Assembly: GCF_001424125.1 (NCBI RefSeq)
Contig: NZ_LMQI01000003.1
Span: 332,252 to 396,251 of the forward strand
DNA length: 64,000 bases
Source of the DNA: Cellulomonas sp. Leaf395
Lineage (GTDB): Bacteria > Actinomycetota > Actinomycetes > Actinomycetales > Cellulomonadaceae
Direction of reading: 5' to 3'
Positions 35,965-44,576 of the stretch are shown here, piece by piece. The notes beneath the pieces are model-generated. The model had not been told where the DNA came from. It worked only from the letters and a program-made list of their open reading frames with translations, and did no database searches. The position numbers and the translations under genes were made by a program. The number at the start of each line of letters is the position of its first letter. Within the stretch, counting starts at the first letter, position 1.

Positions 35965-37382
35965 GCGCCGTGTGCCGCACCCGTATGCCCCGCGGCGACC
36001 GTGGCGGGAGCAGCGCCGAGCTGCTCGGGGTCGTGGTGGTGGCGGCGCTGCTCGTCGTCGGGGTGGTCGCGGGCGTCTCGAGCTACCCGGACCGGCTGGC
36101 GGCCGAGCTGTGCAGGCTCGTCGCCGCGACGAGCGGGGGCGACGCGGCGTCGTGCGGTGCGGTGACGGCCGAGCAGCCCACCGACGACGACTACGTGCCA
36201 CCCGCGTGCATGTTCCACGAGGAGAGCGAGCAGTACTCCGCCGCGGTCAAGGTCTGGTTCTTCGAGCTCGGCCAGGACTCCGGGTTCGTCGTGCAGGAGT
36301 TCGCCGACGGGACCGTCCGGGCCACCGTCACCGACGGCGTCGGCATCGGGGCAGGCGGCTCCGTGACCTCCAGCACGTTCGACCTGGGCAAGCTCGGGGG
36401 CGGCGACAACGCGGGGCTCGACGTCGACCTCGGCGGGGGCGTCACCTTCTCCTACGGCGACACGTGGGCGTTCGACTCGCCCGAGCAGTGGGGCGAGATG
36501 AAGGAGCAGCTCGACGACTACCTGCTGCAGCAGGAGGTGCTCGAGCACGAGGGTGGCGTCTGGGCGGCCAAGTCCATGGGGTGGAAGGACCCGCCCAAGT
36601 CCCCCGAGGTGTCGTTCGCCAAGACCGAGCTCGAGCTGTCGCTGGACGCGGCCTTCGGGCTGAGGGACCCGACCGGCGCGACGGACGCGGCCGGTGATGC
36701 GGAGTTCTTCGACCCGAACCTCGGCGTGACCCTGTCGGCGAGCGCGGGCGCTGCGGTCGTCGTCGAGACCAACCATGCGACCGGCGAGCAGAGCTGGACG
36801 TACGAGGTCTCCGGTGCGGGGGCGGTCGGTGCGGACGTCGTCGTCGGCCACGGGGAGGCGGCAGGCACGATCGAGGGAGCGTTCACCGTGACGCGCAACG
36901 AGGACGGCAAGGTCACGGAGGTCGTGTTCCAGTCGGCGCGGGAGGGCGGCGTCTCGGGCGGTCTCGGCAACGACTCGTTCGAGCAGGGGTCCGGCAGCGT
37001 CGACCACAGCGAGTCGGACGAGCTCGTGACGACCACCCGGCTCGCGGTCGACGACGCGAACCGCGACCTCGTCGACACGTGGCTCGCGAACCGCAACGAC
37101 GCGGGTGTCGCGGTGTCGCTGCCGTTCGCCGCGATGGTCCCCGCGAGCCCGTCGGACGACCCGTTCCTCGACCTGCTGTACCGCAGCGCCACCACGAGCC
37201 AGATCGTCTACCACAACGTCAAGGACTCCTGGGAGTTCGAGGCGGCGATCAAGAAGGGCTGGCAGTTCGGGTTCGGCATCTCGGGGGAGAGCGCCACCGC
37301 CGACGCGGTGGACGCCGACTACCTCGGCGCCCCGCGAGGAGACGGCGTGCGTCCGTTCCTGACCGACGAGACGTGCCGATGA
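35961..37382 (+). CDS. Flp-pilin-like protein with a large C-terminal extension (copy 2)
   Basis: A 473-residue paralogue of the protein at 32335. The leader ends in GDRG (Gly15); the mature part starts GSSAELLG with Glu20 at +5, a hydrophobic helix and AAELCRL. The extension again has four cysteines (51, 65, 83 and 472) in the same arrangement, including one at the very C terminus, and shares DDYVPPxC and a Gly-rich VGIGxG stretch with copy 1. Otherwise the two have diverged strongly. GTG at 35961 is set by the overlap with the preceding gene. It overlaps the next gene by four bases. Confidence 0.8.
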   Translation: MSAVCRTRMPRGDRGGSSAELLGVVVVAALLVVGVVAGVSSYPDRLAAELCRLVAATSGGDAASCGAVTAEQPTDDDYVPPACMFHEESEQYSAAVKVWFFELGQDSGFVVQEFADGTVRATVTDGVGIGAGGSVTSSTFDLGKLGGGDNAGLDVDLGGGVTFSYGDTWAFDSPEQWGEMKEQLDDYLLQQEVLEHEGGVWAAKSMGWKDPPKSPEVSFAKTELELSLDAAFGLRDPTGATDAAGDAEFFDPNLGVTLSASAGAAVVVETNHATGEQSWTYEVSGAGAVGADVVVGHGEAAGTIEGAFTVTRNEDGKVTEVVFQSAREGGVSGGLGNDSFEQGSGSVDHSESDELVTTTRLAVDDANRDLVDTWLANRNDAGVAVSLPFAAMVPASPSDDPFLDLLYRSATTSQIVYHNVKDSWEFEAAIKKGWQFGFGISGESATADAVDADYLGAPRGDGVRPFLTDETCR

Positions 37383-37855
37383 GCCCGCGACAGCGCCGTC
37401 ACGGGCTCCGCGTCGTGGACCTGCTGTGGGCCTGGGCGGCTGCGCTGGCCGGGTTCCTCGTCGGGGAGTACGGGTCGGGCGTGCTGCTGGTCCTGCGGGC
37501 CGACGCCGCCGGGCCGGACGCGGTGCTGGGGCTGCTCTGGCTCCCGTGGCTCGCCGCGCCGGTGCTGGCCGGGCTGCTGGGCGCGGCGGTGCTGCCCGTC
37601 GCGCGCGTGACCGCGTGGTGGCAGTGGCTCGTCGCGACCGTCCCCGTGCCGATCGGCGCCGCGGTCGTGACGACGACCGTGGTGGCCGTGACCGGATCGA
37701 CCGCCGCCGGCCTCCTGCTCTCGGCCGTGGTGCAGGTGCTGCTGTGCGCGGCCGTCGCGGCGGGGGTGGGAGCATGGCGGTCCGCGCGGTACGGCGGCTT
37801 CCCCGCGCACCCCATGACCTATCTGACCCCCGACTCGGAGGACCAACGAGCATGA
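37379..37855 (+). CDS. Small membrane protein of cassette 2
   Basis: A 158-residue protein with four hydrophobic segments (about 14-38, 47-70, 80-103 and 108-133) and a polar C-terminal tail with PAHPMTYLTPDSE. No family is recognised. Four-base overlaps with the pilin-fusion gene before it and the lipoprotein gene after it argue for production in fixed ratio. Confidence 0.72.
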   Translation: MSPRQRRHGLRVVDLLWAWAAALAGFLVGEYGSGVLLVLRADAAGPDAVLGLLWLPWLAAPVLAGLLGAAVLPVARVTAWWQWLVATVPVPIGAAVVTTTVVAVTGSTAAGLLLSAVVQVLLCAAVAAGVGAWRSARYGGFPAHPMTYLTPDSEDQRA

Positions 37856-38403
37856 CCTCGTCTCACCGCAGCCGCGTGACCGCCCTCGCGCTGGCACTGT
37901 GCGTCGCCCTGGCGGGGTGCTCCGGCGGGTCCGGAACGGCCGAGGGCTGGACCCGCGTGCAGGACGGGTGGTTGCAGGTGGACGTGCCCGACGGGTGGTC
38001 CGACGGGGGTGAGCTGGACGAGCCGTGGACGCTCAGCCGCCACGACGGCGACGAAGCGACCCTGGAGCTCGCCGGCGCCCCCACGCTGGGCTACTACCGC
38101 GCGGCCGAGGGTCGCGGGATCCTCCTCGCGTCGATGCAGGTGGGTGGCTACCCCGACTTCGCGGTGGTCGACCAGTCCGACCCGGTCGACTCCACGGACC
38201 TGGAGCTGACGCGCACCGACTTCACGTACGCGGCGCAGGACGGCGGTGACCCTCTCGAGGGTGTCCTGTGGGTCGGTTCCGACCCCCGCACGGAGAAGGC
38301 CGTGGCCGTCCAGCTCACCGGCCCGGACCTGCCGGCGGACGTCGTGGAACAGGTGCAGGAGAGCATCGCGGTGCTCGACACCGACGCCACCGCCGGTCCG
38401 TGA
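37852..38403 (+). CDS. Lipoprotein of cassette 2
   Basis: A 183-residue lipoprotein with lipobox LAGC (Cys23). The mature part starts after a short Gly/Ser linker with [18 protein letters not shown], resembling the cassette 1 lipoprotein, then a beta-rich domain ending in a helix ([13 protein letters not shown]). This shape recalls LpqN/LpqT-like lipoproteins of actinobacteria, but the match is by eye only. Last gene of cassette 2; ATG in a four-base overlap. Confidence 0.75.
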   Translation: MTSSHRSRVTALALALCVALAGCSGGSGTAEGWTRVQDGWLQVDVPDGWSDGGELDEPWTLSRHDGDEATLELAGAPTLGYYRAAEGRGILLASMQVGGYPDFAVVDQSDPVDSTDLELTRTDFTYAAQDGGDPLEGVLWVGSDPRTEKAVAVQLTGPDLPADVVEQVQESIAVLDTDATAGP

Positions 38404-38450
38404 CACCGACGCGCGTCCGGGGCGGTGCACGGCGACCTCCGAGCGCCGAC

Positions 38451-38456
38451 TACCCT
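38451..38456 (+). promoter_or_regulatory. -10 element for guaA
   Basis: TACCCT ends six bases before the GTG at 38463 with no ribosome binding site between, so guaA is probably leaderless. Confidence 0.5.
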
Positions 38457-38462
38457 TGCGGC

Positions 38463-40049
38463 GTGACGCAGACCCCTGACCCGGCCGCCACCGTCCACCG
38501 TCCCGTGCTGGTCGTGGACTTCGGCGCGCAGTACGCGCAGCTGATCGCCCGACGGGTCCGCGAGGCCAACGTGTACTCCGAGATCGTGCCGCACACGGCG
38601 TCCGTCGCGGACCTGCTGGCCAAGGACCCGGCCGCGATCATCCTCTCCGGAGGACCGTCGTCGGTCTACGCCACGGGTGCCCCCTTCGTCGACCCGGCGC
38701 TGTTCGAGGCCGGCGTCCCCGTGCTCGGCATCTGCTACGGGTTCCAGGCCATGGCCGCGGCGCTCGGCGGGACGGTCGCGCAGACTGGCCAGCGTGAGTA
38801 CGGCGGCACGGCGGTCGAGGTCACGTCCGCCGGGACCGTCCTGTCGGGCAGCCCGGCCTCCCAGACCGTGTGGATGAGCCACGGGGACGCGGTGCACGCG
38901 GCGCCCGAGGGTTTCGAGGTGCTCGCGACGTCGTCCGGCAGCCCGGTCGCGGCGTTCGAGGACCGCGACCGTCGCCTGTTCGGCGTGCAGTGGCACCCCG
39001 AGGTCAAGCACTCGCCGCTGGGGCAGAAGGCACTGGAGAACTTCCTCTACGAGGGCGCCGGACTGACCCCCGACTGGAACGCGGGCAACGTCGTCGCGGA
39101 GCAGGTCGAGAAGATCCGCGCGCAGGTGGGCTCGGCGCGGGTGATCTGCGGACTGTCCGGCGGGGTGGACTCCTCGGTGGCCGCCGCCCTGGTCCAGAAG
39201 GCCGTCGGGAGCCAGCTGACCTGCGTGTTCGTCGATCACGGACTGCTGCGGTCGGGCGAGGCCGAGCAGGTCGAGAAGGACTTCGTCGCCGCGACGGGCG
39301 TGCAGCTCAAGGTGGTCGACGCGCGCGAGCGGTTCCTGCGGGCGCTCGCCGGGCACACCGACCCCGAGACCAAGCGCAAGATCATCGGCCGCGAGTTCAT
39401 CCGGGTGTTCGAGGACGCGGCGCGCGAGGTGATCGAGGAGGCCGGCGAGGGCGAGGACGTCAGGTTCCTCGTGCAGGGCACCCTGTACCCGGACGTCGTG
39501 GAGTCCGGTGGCGGCGAGGGCGCGGCCAACATCAAGTCGCACCACAACGTGGGCGGGCTGCCGGACGACCTGCAGTTCGAGCTGGTCGAGCCGCTGCGCA
39601 CCCTGTTCAAGGACGAGGTGCGCGCGGTCGGTCTGGAGCTGGGTGTCCCCGAGGGCATCGTGTGGCGCCAGCCGTTCCCCGGCCCGGGCCTCGGCATCCG
39701 GATCATCGGCGAGGTCACGGCGGAGCGGCTCGACATCCTGCGTGCCGCCGACGTGATCGCCCGCGAGGAGCTGACGCGCGCCGGCCTGGACCGCGACATC
39801 TGGCAGTGCCCGGTGGTGCTGCTCGCCGACGTCCGGTCGGTGGGCGTGCAGGGCGACGGGCGGACGTACGGCCACCCGGTCGTGCTGCGGCCGGTGTCGT
39901 CCGAGGACGCGATGACCGCGGACTGGACGCGGCTGCCGTACGACGTGCTGGCCGTCATCTCGACTCGGATCACCAACGAGGTGCCCGACGTCAACCGGGT
40001 GGTCCTCGACGTCACCAGCAAGCCGCCGGGCACGATCGAGTGGGAGTGA
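38463..40049 (+). CDS. guaA: GMP synthase (glutamine-hydrolysing)
   Basis: Converts XMP to GMP with ATP and glutamine. The 528-residue protein has an N-terminal class I glutamine amidotransferase (nucleophile Cys91 in GICYGFQ, and the QWHPEV His-Glu pair) and the ATP-pyrophosphatase domain ([12 protein letters not shown]). The C-terminal dimerisation domain carries [13 protein letters not shown] and ends in [14 protein letters not shown] at 38463 is set by the -10 element. It is followed directly by a DUF3817 gene, a common actinobacterial neighbour. Confidence 0.97.
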   Translation: MTQTPDPAATVHRPVLVVDFGAQYAQLIARRVREANVYSEIVPHTASVADLLAKDPAAIILSGGPSSVYATGAPFVDPALFEAGVPVLGICYGFQAMAAALGGTVAQTGQREYGGTAVEVTSAGTVLSGSPASQTVWMSHGDAVHAAPEGFEVLATSSGSPVAAFEDRDRRLFGVQWHPEVKHSPLGQKALENFLYEGAGLTPDWNAGNVVAEQVEKIRAQVGSARVICGLSGGVDSSVAAALVQKAVGSQLTCVFVDHGLLRSGEAEQVEKDFVAATGVQLKVVDARERFLRALAGHTDPETKRKIIGREFIRVFEDAAREVIEEAGEGEDVRFLVQGTLYPDVVESGGGEGAANIKSHHNVGGLPDDLQFELVEPLRTLFKDEVRAVGLELGVPEGIVWRQPFPGPGLGIRIIGEVTAERLDILRAADVIAREELTRAGLDRDIWQCPVVLLADVRSVGVQGDGRTYGHPVVLRPVSSEDAMTADWTRLPYDVLAVISTRITNEVPDVNRVVLDVTSKPPGTIEWE

Positions 40050-40050
40050 G

Positions 40051-40461
40051 ATGACGGGGAACAACACCGTGAGCGAGTCCGCGACCTCCGTCGACCCGTG
40101 GGTGCGCAAGGCCCGGGGCGCGACGCTGCGCTACCGCGTGATGGCGTGGATCACCGGGACGCTGCTCCTGCTGCTGTGCGTCGAGCTGGTGCTCAAGTAC
40201 GTGTTCCACGCGGGCGGTGTCGACGCGGCGGGCACGCCGAACCCCGTCATCGGCGCCTGGATCGCGTACGCGCACGGCTGGATCTACGTGGTCTACCTGG
40301 TCACCGTGTTCGACCTCTGGTCGAAGATGCGCTGGCGGCTCGGACGGCTGGCGACCATGGCCGCGGCCGGCGTGGTGCCCGTCATGTCGTTCGTCCTGGA
40401 GCGCACGGTGCACACCCAAGCGCTCGCGCGCATCGAGGCTGCCGGTGGCGCACGCGCGTGA
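40051..40461 (+). CDS. DUF3817 integral membrane protein
   Basis: A 136-residue membrane protein of the DUF3817 family. It has about three to four hydrophobic segments, with the family-typical GWIYVVYLVTVFDLWSKMRW in the middle. Function unknown. It starts two bases after the guaA stop and is probably translated from the guaA mRNA. Confidence 0.85.
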   Translation: MTGNNTVSESATSVDPWVRKARGATLRYRVMAWITGTLLLLLCVELVLKYVFHAGGVDAAGTPNPVIGAWIAYAHGWIYVVYLVTVFDLWSKMRWRLGRLATMAAAGVVPVMSFVLERTVHTQALARIEAAGGARA

Positions 40462-40500
40462 CCTGCACCGGATCATGAAGGAGCGTCCGGCTCGCGTCGA

Positions 40501-40506
40501 TACGGT
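40501..40506 (+). promoter_or_regulatory. -10 element for the GT4 glycosyltransferase gene
   Basis: TACGGT ends six bases before the GTG at 40513; probably leaderless. Confidence 0.45.
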
Positions 40507-40512
40507 GGGCCC

Positions 40513-41652
40513 GTGCTGATCGTCCACGTCTCCGACTGCTACGCGCCGCGTACCGGCGGGATCGAGTCGCAGGTGGGCGACCTCGCCGCGCGGCAGGCCG
40601 CCGCCGGGCACGAGGTGCACGTGCTGACCGCGACCCTCGGCGTCGGGGGCGAGCGCGGGGGAGTCGTCGACCTGGAGCACGGGGTCCATGTCCACCGGCT
40701 CGGGGCGCGGATCCCGTTCGACCTGCCGGTGAACCCCGTCGGTCCGCGACTGGTGCGGTCGGCGTTCGCCGACCTGCGGCCCGACGTCGTCCACGTGCAC
40801 GCCGGGGTGCTCTCACCGTTCGCGTACGACGGCGCCAGGATCGCCCTCGACGTCGGCCTGCCGACCGCGATCACCTGGCACTGCATGCTCGACGGCGTCG
40901 TCGGCACCCTGCGCACGCTCGTGAGCCGCACCCACTGGCGGCGCACTCCGGCGGCGCTCAGCGCCGTGAGCCACGCCGCGGCCGCGCGCGTGCGCGAGGT
41001 GTTCGGCGCCGACGTGTCGGTGATGCCCAACGGGATCGACGTCGATCTGTGGGCGCCGACGGCGCGCTCCGCGGGGCGGGGCCGTCCCGGTGAGCGTGGC
41101 CCGCTGCGGCTGGTCTCGACGATGCGGCTGGCGCCCCGCAAGCGTGCCGTGCCCCTGGTCGAGCTCGTCGGTCAGGCCGCCCGGCGCCTGCCCCCGGACC
41201 GGCTGCGGCTGTCGATCATCGGCTCCGGACCCGCCGAGGGCAGGGTCAGGTCCGCCGTGGCCGGTCAGGGTCTGCAGCACGTGGTGGAGCTCCGCGGCCG
41301 GCTGACCCGACCGCAGGTGCGGGCCGCCTACACGGAGTCCGACGTGTTCCTCGCCCCCGCCGAGCTGGAGGCGTTCGGCATCGCCGCCCTCGAGGCCCGC
41401 ACGGCGGGGCTCGCCATCGTCGCCCGGCGCGGCACCGGCATCGCCGAGTTCGTCGAGGACGGCGTCGACGGACTGCTGGTGTCCGACGACGCGGAGATGA
41501 CGGAGGCGGTCGTGCACCTGGCGCGCGACGGCCGGCTGCTCGACGGGATGCTCGCGCACAACCGGGTGGTGCGTCCTGCGTTCGGCTGGGACGACGTGCT
41601 GAGTGCCGCCGAGGCGGAGTACAGCCGTGCTCGGGACCTCGCACACGTCTGA
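40513..41652 (+). CDS. Family 4 glycosyltransferase
   Basis: A 379-residue GT-B fold enzyme that transfers a sugar from a nucleotide-sugar donor, probably to a cell-envelope or polysaccharide acceptor. The N-terminal half has the GT4 acceptor-domain start DCYAPRTGGIE. The donor domain has the family E-x7-E motif around ELEAFGIAALEA and GTGIAEFVEDGVDGLLV. No membrane segment is evident. The acceptor and donor cannot be read from sequence. Confidence 0.88.
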   Translation: MLIVHVSDCYAPRTGGIESQVGDLAARQAAAGHEVHVLTATLGVGGERGGVVDLEHGVHVHRLGARIPFDLPVNPVGPRLVRSAFADLRPDVVHVHAGVLSPFAYDGARIALDVGLPTAITWHCMLDGVVGTLRTLVSRTHWRRTPAALSAVSHAAAARVREVFGADVSVMPNGIDVDLWAPTARSAGRGRPGERGPLRLVSTMRLAPRKRAVPLVELVGQAARRLPPDRLRLSIIGSGPAEGRVRSAVAGQGLQHVVELRGRLTRPQVRAAYTESDVFLAPAELEAFGIAALEARTAGLAIVARRGTGIAEFVEDGVDGLLVSDDAEMTEAVVHLARDGRLLDGMLAHNRVVRPAFGWDDVLSAAEAEYSRARDLAHV

Positions 41653-41696
41653 GGAATGCCCGGCGATTCGCGGTATTCGTCCAGGTGAAATGTCAC

Positions 41697-41726
41697 TACA
41701 GTCGAACCGTTGGACAATTATTTGTC
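41697..41726 (+). promoter_or_regulatory. Promoter and GACAA-N4-TTGTC operator candidate
   Basis: TACAGT (41697-41702) is a good -10 element. Just after the expected start point lies GACAA-TTAT-TTGTC (41713-41726) in the only AT-rich patch nearby. A repressor at this position would block the membrane-protein gene at 41795. The remaining leader holds a CGGGTCC/GGACCCG hairpin (41747-41769). Confidence 0.4.
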
Positions 41727-41794
41727 ATGGGTCGCACGCGACCTACCGGGTCCATGGGGTTCGGACCCGTCCGTTGGGGTTCGGAAGGGGAGAC

Positions 41795-42361
41795 ATGACG
41801 ACGACCACGACCACCGGGAGCTCGAAGACGGTCCGCACACTGGGGCTGTTGACGATCATCGCCGGGATCATCTTCATCATTGCTGGTGGTGTGACCTGGG
41901 GAGCCGTGGCCAGCAACCTCGCCGCGGAGAAGATCACCGTCTCCGAGGACGCCCAGGCGTTCGGCGGGCAGCTCGTCGACACGCCGTGGGAAGCCTGGTT
42001 CCAGGCCGACATCATCAATACCCACGCTCTGGAGTCCTCCGGAGGAAAGACCTATGCCGAGCTCGACCGGGAAGACCCGGTTCGGGCGACGATGATGGAT
42101 GCGTCATTCCTGCGGGCATCGCTGTTCACCTCGGTCGTCGCCTTCGGGGTGGCCGCGCTGGTGGTGGGGCTCGGGATCATCTTCATCCTGGTCGGCTGGG
42201 CCCTGCGCAAGATCGGCACCGCGTTGGCGTACGACACCGCGACGGGCACGAGGGGGACGTCCGCCTACCCGGACCCGATCCCGACCACGCGGCCGACTGC
42301 GACGCCTGCCGCCACGCCGCCGACGACTCCGCCGCCGGCTCCGACGGGTCCCAAGGCCTGA
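41795..42361 (+). CDS. Membrane protein of unknown function (two membrane segments, Pro/Thr tail)
   Basis: A 188-residue protein: a Thr-rich start, a membrane segment (about 16-38), an outer domain of about 75 residues, a second membrane segment (about 117-140) and a Pro/Thr/Ala-rich C-terminal tail. Proteins of this shape in actinobacteria are often labelled aromatic ring-opening dioxygenase LigA, a name the sequence does not support. The ATG follows AAGGGGAG at 41785-41792. It has its own promoter and is followed by a strong convergent terminator. Confidence 0.75.
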   Translation: MTTTTTTGSSKTVRTLGLLTIIAGIIFIIAGGVTWGAVASNLAAEKITVSEDAQAFGGQLVDTPWEAWFQADIINTHALESSGGKTYAELDREDPVRATMMDASFLRASLFTSVVAFGVAALVVGLGIIFILVGWALRKIGTALAYDTATGTRGTSAYPDPIPTTRPTATPAATPPTTPPPAPTGPKA

Positions 42362-42369
42362 CCACCACG

Positions 42370-42414
42370 ACGTCCGAGCACGAGCCGGCCGGAAGGCCCC
42401 TCGTGCTCGGACGT
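42370..42414. terminator. Bidirectional terminator with a 15-bp perfect stem
   Basis: ACGTCCGAGCACGAG (42370-42384) pairs perfectly with CTCGTGCTCGGACGT (42400-42414), with a further GGCC-rich pairing in the loop. It separates two convergent genes. Confidence 0.75.
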
Positions 42415-42428
42415 TCGTGCGTCGTCGC

Positions 42429-43025
42429 TCAGCGACGTGCGGCGCGCGCTCCGCTGACGATCGATCCGACCAGCAGCGCCGTGCCGGCGACCGCGAGGAG
42501 GACGATCATCGCGAGCTGCAGGTCGATCGCGAAACCGGCGGCCCAGGCGAGCAGACCGACGCCGATCGCGGCGATGACCAGACCCCAGACGACGGTGCCC
42601 ACGCGCAGCCGGCGGCGAGGCGGGTCGACCGGTGCCGGCTCCACCGGTGCCGGCTCCACCGGTGCCGGCTCCACGACGGTGGTCTGGGCGACCCCGTCCG
42701 CGGGCACCTGGTCCGGCCGGTCGGTCGGTGCATAGAGCGCACCGATGGGGGAGGTGTAGACCGCGGGTTCGTCCTGCGACGACCAGGCTGTCGTTCTCGG
42801 GTACGGGCGGGTCTCGTCGGTGAGGGGTAGCGCTCGCGTCTCGTCCGGCGCGCTCCCCTCCGTCATGTCGACGGCTGGTGTGGTCGTGCCGGCGGGCGGG
42901 AGGGCCACGGTGTCGTCGTCGGCGATCACGGTGTCGTCGTCGTCGGCGCCCGTGGTGGGTTCCTGGTCGGTGACCGGCAGGGCGAGCGTCTCGTCGGCGT
43001 CGCGCGGGGTCTTGTCGGTGGGCAT
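42429..43025 (-). CDS. Acidic, Pro-rich protein with two C-terminal membrane segments
   Basis: A 198-residue protein of unknown function. Residues 1-135 are a low-complexity acidic region with repeated DETxALPxTD (near 10 and 60) and three exact PAPVE units. A basic stretch (PPRRRLRVG) is followed by two membrane segments. The start ATG shares one base with the stop of the PspC-domain gene upstream, so the two are co-expressed. Possibly a phosphorylated or protein-binding cytosolic tail on a membrane anchor. Confidence 0.72.
   Translation of the reverse strand: MPTDKTPRDADETLALPVTDQEPTTGADDDDTVIADDDTVALPPAGTTTPAVDMTEGSAPDETRALPLTDETRPYPRTTAWSSQDEPAVYTSPIGALYAPTDRPDQVPADGVAQTTVVEPAPVEPAPVEPAPVDPPRRRLRVGTVVWGLVIAAIGVGLLAWAAGFAIDLQLAMIVLLAVAGTALLVGSIVSGARAARR
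42630..42674. repeat. Three tandem 15-bp repeats in a coding region
   Basis: Three exact copies of a 15-base unit, ACCGGTGCCGGCTCC, encode PAPVE repeats (minus strand) in the linker of the gene at 42429-43025. The copies are identical at the DNA level, so copy number may vary between strains. Confidence 0.8.
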
Positions 43026-44440
43026 CAGTTCTCCTCGATGATCGAGACGTCGCCGGCGCCGATCTGGACCTGCAGCGCGAGCTGGGGTCCGTCGTCGTCG
43101 ATCGCGCCGGCCGTGAAGGTGCGCGGGTTCAGGCCGACGCCGTCCACGCTCTTGCTCTCTCCGTCGACGTCCCAGCGCACGGTGCCGGCGCCGGCGTCGA
43201 CGTCGGCGGAGATGCTGGCCTCGCTGGGGACGACGACGGTGAGGTCGCCGGCCGCGAGCGAGAGGGGGACCACGAGGGTCTCGGTGGTCATCGGCACCTC
43301 GCTGAGGTCGATCGTGACGTCACCGAACCCGATCGAGTAGCCGTTGGCCGCCTCGGAACGGTCGGTCACGTAGACGACACCGTCAGCCGAGAAGTCGTGC
43401 TGCGAGTCGCCGTTCCAGACCCAGCTGGCGTTCTGCACGGCGCCGAGCGGCACCGCGACGAGGATGCCGACGACGGCGAGACCGCCGAGGCCGCCGCTGG
43501 TCCGGCCGCGCAGGCCGGAGACGATGATGCCTAGGCCGCAGAGCACGATGCCGACGCCGAGCGCGGTCAGGCCGACGGGTCCGGTGAAGTCACCCTGCCG
43601 CTCCGCGACGAGCAGGACCGCGAGGCTGAGGAGGCTCAGCGCGACGACGACGCCGACGGTGGCGACCCCGGGGCCTGGCGTGCGCGGCCGCGGCGGGGTG
43701 ACCGGCCGCGGTGGCTGCACGGGGCGCGGTGCGGGAGCCGGCGGGGTGGGTGTGTACGAGGCGGACCACGCGGGTGCGGCGGGCGGAACGGGCTCGGCGG
43801 GTGAGGCGTCGTCGACGGGTGACGCGTCGTCGACAGGCGGTGCCGAGGAGCTGACGGGCGCCGGCGGGTACGTCGCCGCGGGGTAGCTCGCCGGGGGGAC
43901 GTACGGCCCGTACGCGCCGGTCGGCGGTCGCTGCCTCGAGGGCTGCTGGTTGGAGACGACGACGATGAGCGTCACGAGGCCGGCGATGAACGCCACCCAG
44001 AGGAGACCCTGGACCCAGCCGGGAGGGCCCCAGAAGAAGAACCAGCTGTCACCACGGCCGAAGCCGACGATGACGAAGGCCAGCGCCCCGAGCAGGGCGA
44101 TGTCGAACCGGCCGAGGATCATCTCCTCGAGGTGGATGCGGCCGTCCCGTCGCTCGGGCAGGAGCGCCCAGGCGACGCCGTAGGCGACGAGCCCGAGCCC
44201 GCCGAGCAGGAGCGTCGCGAACAGGATGCCGCGGACCAGGAGCGGATCGATGCCGAACCGGTCACCGAGCCCGCCGCTGACCCCACCGATCCAGCGGTCG
44301 TCGGACCGCGTGATGCCGAGGCGGCGGACACCGGCGAAGAAGCTGTTCGGCGCGTTCCCCGGTGCTGGGGTCGGGTCCGGCGGAAGGCCGCCCGGCGCCG
44401 GGTCGGGTCCGGCAGCGCCGGTGGGAGTCGTCGTGTCCAT
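43025..44440 (-). CDS. PspC-domain membrane protein with C-terminal LiaF-like domain
   Basis: A 471-residue protein. The N-terminal PspC domain (about 35-100) has WIGGVSGGLGDRFGIDPLLVR and a membrane helix; two further hydrophobic segments, a long Pro/Ala-rich stretch and more membrane segments (about 270-355) follow. The C-terminal part (about 370-471) is beta-rich, with GDVTIDLSEVP and SLAAGDLTVVVPSEASI, as in LiaF-type or adhesin-like stress domains. It is divergent from a PspC-kinase, suggesting it senses or modulates envelope stress signalling. The ATG at 44440 places the PspC domain in frame after a short Pro-rich start. Confidence 0.82.
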   Translation of the reverse strand: MDTTTPTGAAGPDPAPGGLPPDPTPAPGNAPNSFFAGVRRLGITRSDDRWIGGVSGGLGDRFGIDPLLVRGILFATLLLGGLGLVAYGVAWALLPERRDGRIHLEEMILGRFDIALLGALAFVIVGFGRGDSWFFFWGPPGWVQGLLWVAFIAGLVTLIVVVSNQQPSRQRPPTGAYGPYVPPASYPAATYPPAPVSSSAPPVDDASPVDDASPAEPVPPAAPAWSASYTPTPPAPAPRPVQPPRPVTPPRPRTPGPGVATVGVVVALSLLSLAVLLVAERQGDFTGPVGLTALGVGIVLCGLGIIVSGLRGRTSGGLGGLAVVGILVAVPLGAVQNASWVWNGDSQHDFSADGVVYVTDRSEAANGYSIGFGDVTIDLSEVPMTTETLVVPLSLAAGDLTVVVPSEASISADVDAGAGTVRWDVDGESKSVDGVGLNPRTFTAGAIDDDGPQLALQVQIGAGDVSIIEEN

Positions 44441-44576
44441 GTCTCGATCCTGACGGTCGCGACGAGCGCGCGGCATCGGGTGGACCCCTGAGCGCACCCT
44501 GAACCTGGCGGGCAGCGCCCCTGAACGGACCCCGGACCCGACCCCGGAACGGCTCGGGGCGTGTGACGATCGGACC

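Noticed and set aside
38148-40109. A 653-residue minus-strand frame opposite guaA
   Set aside because: Antisense to guaA, whose motifs are all intact; no domain, signal or ribosome binding site supports it.
41730-41793. Riboswitch in the leader of the membrane-protein gene
   Set aside because: Only one simple hairpin is visible and no known aptamer core could be matched.
41795-42361. Aromatic ring-opening dioxygenase LigA label for this protein
   Set aside because: It has two membrane segments and a Pro/Thr tail and lacks any metal-binding His/Glu pattern of LigAB enzymes.
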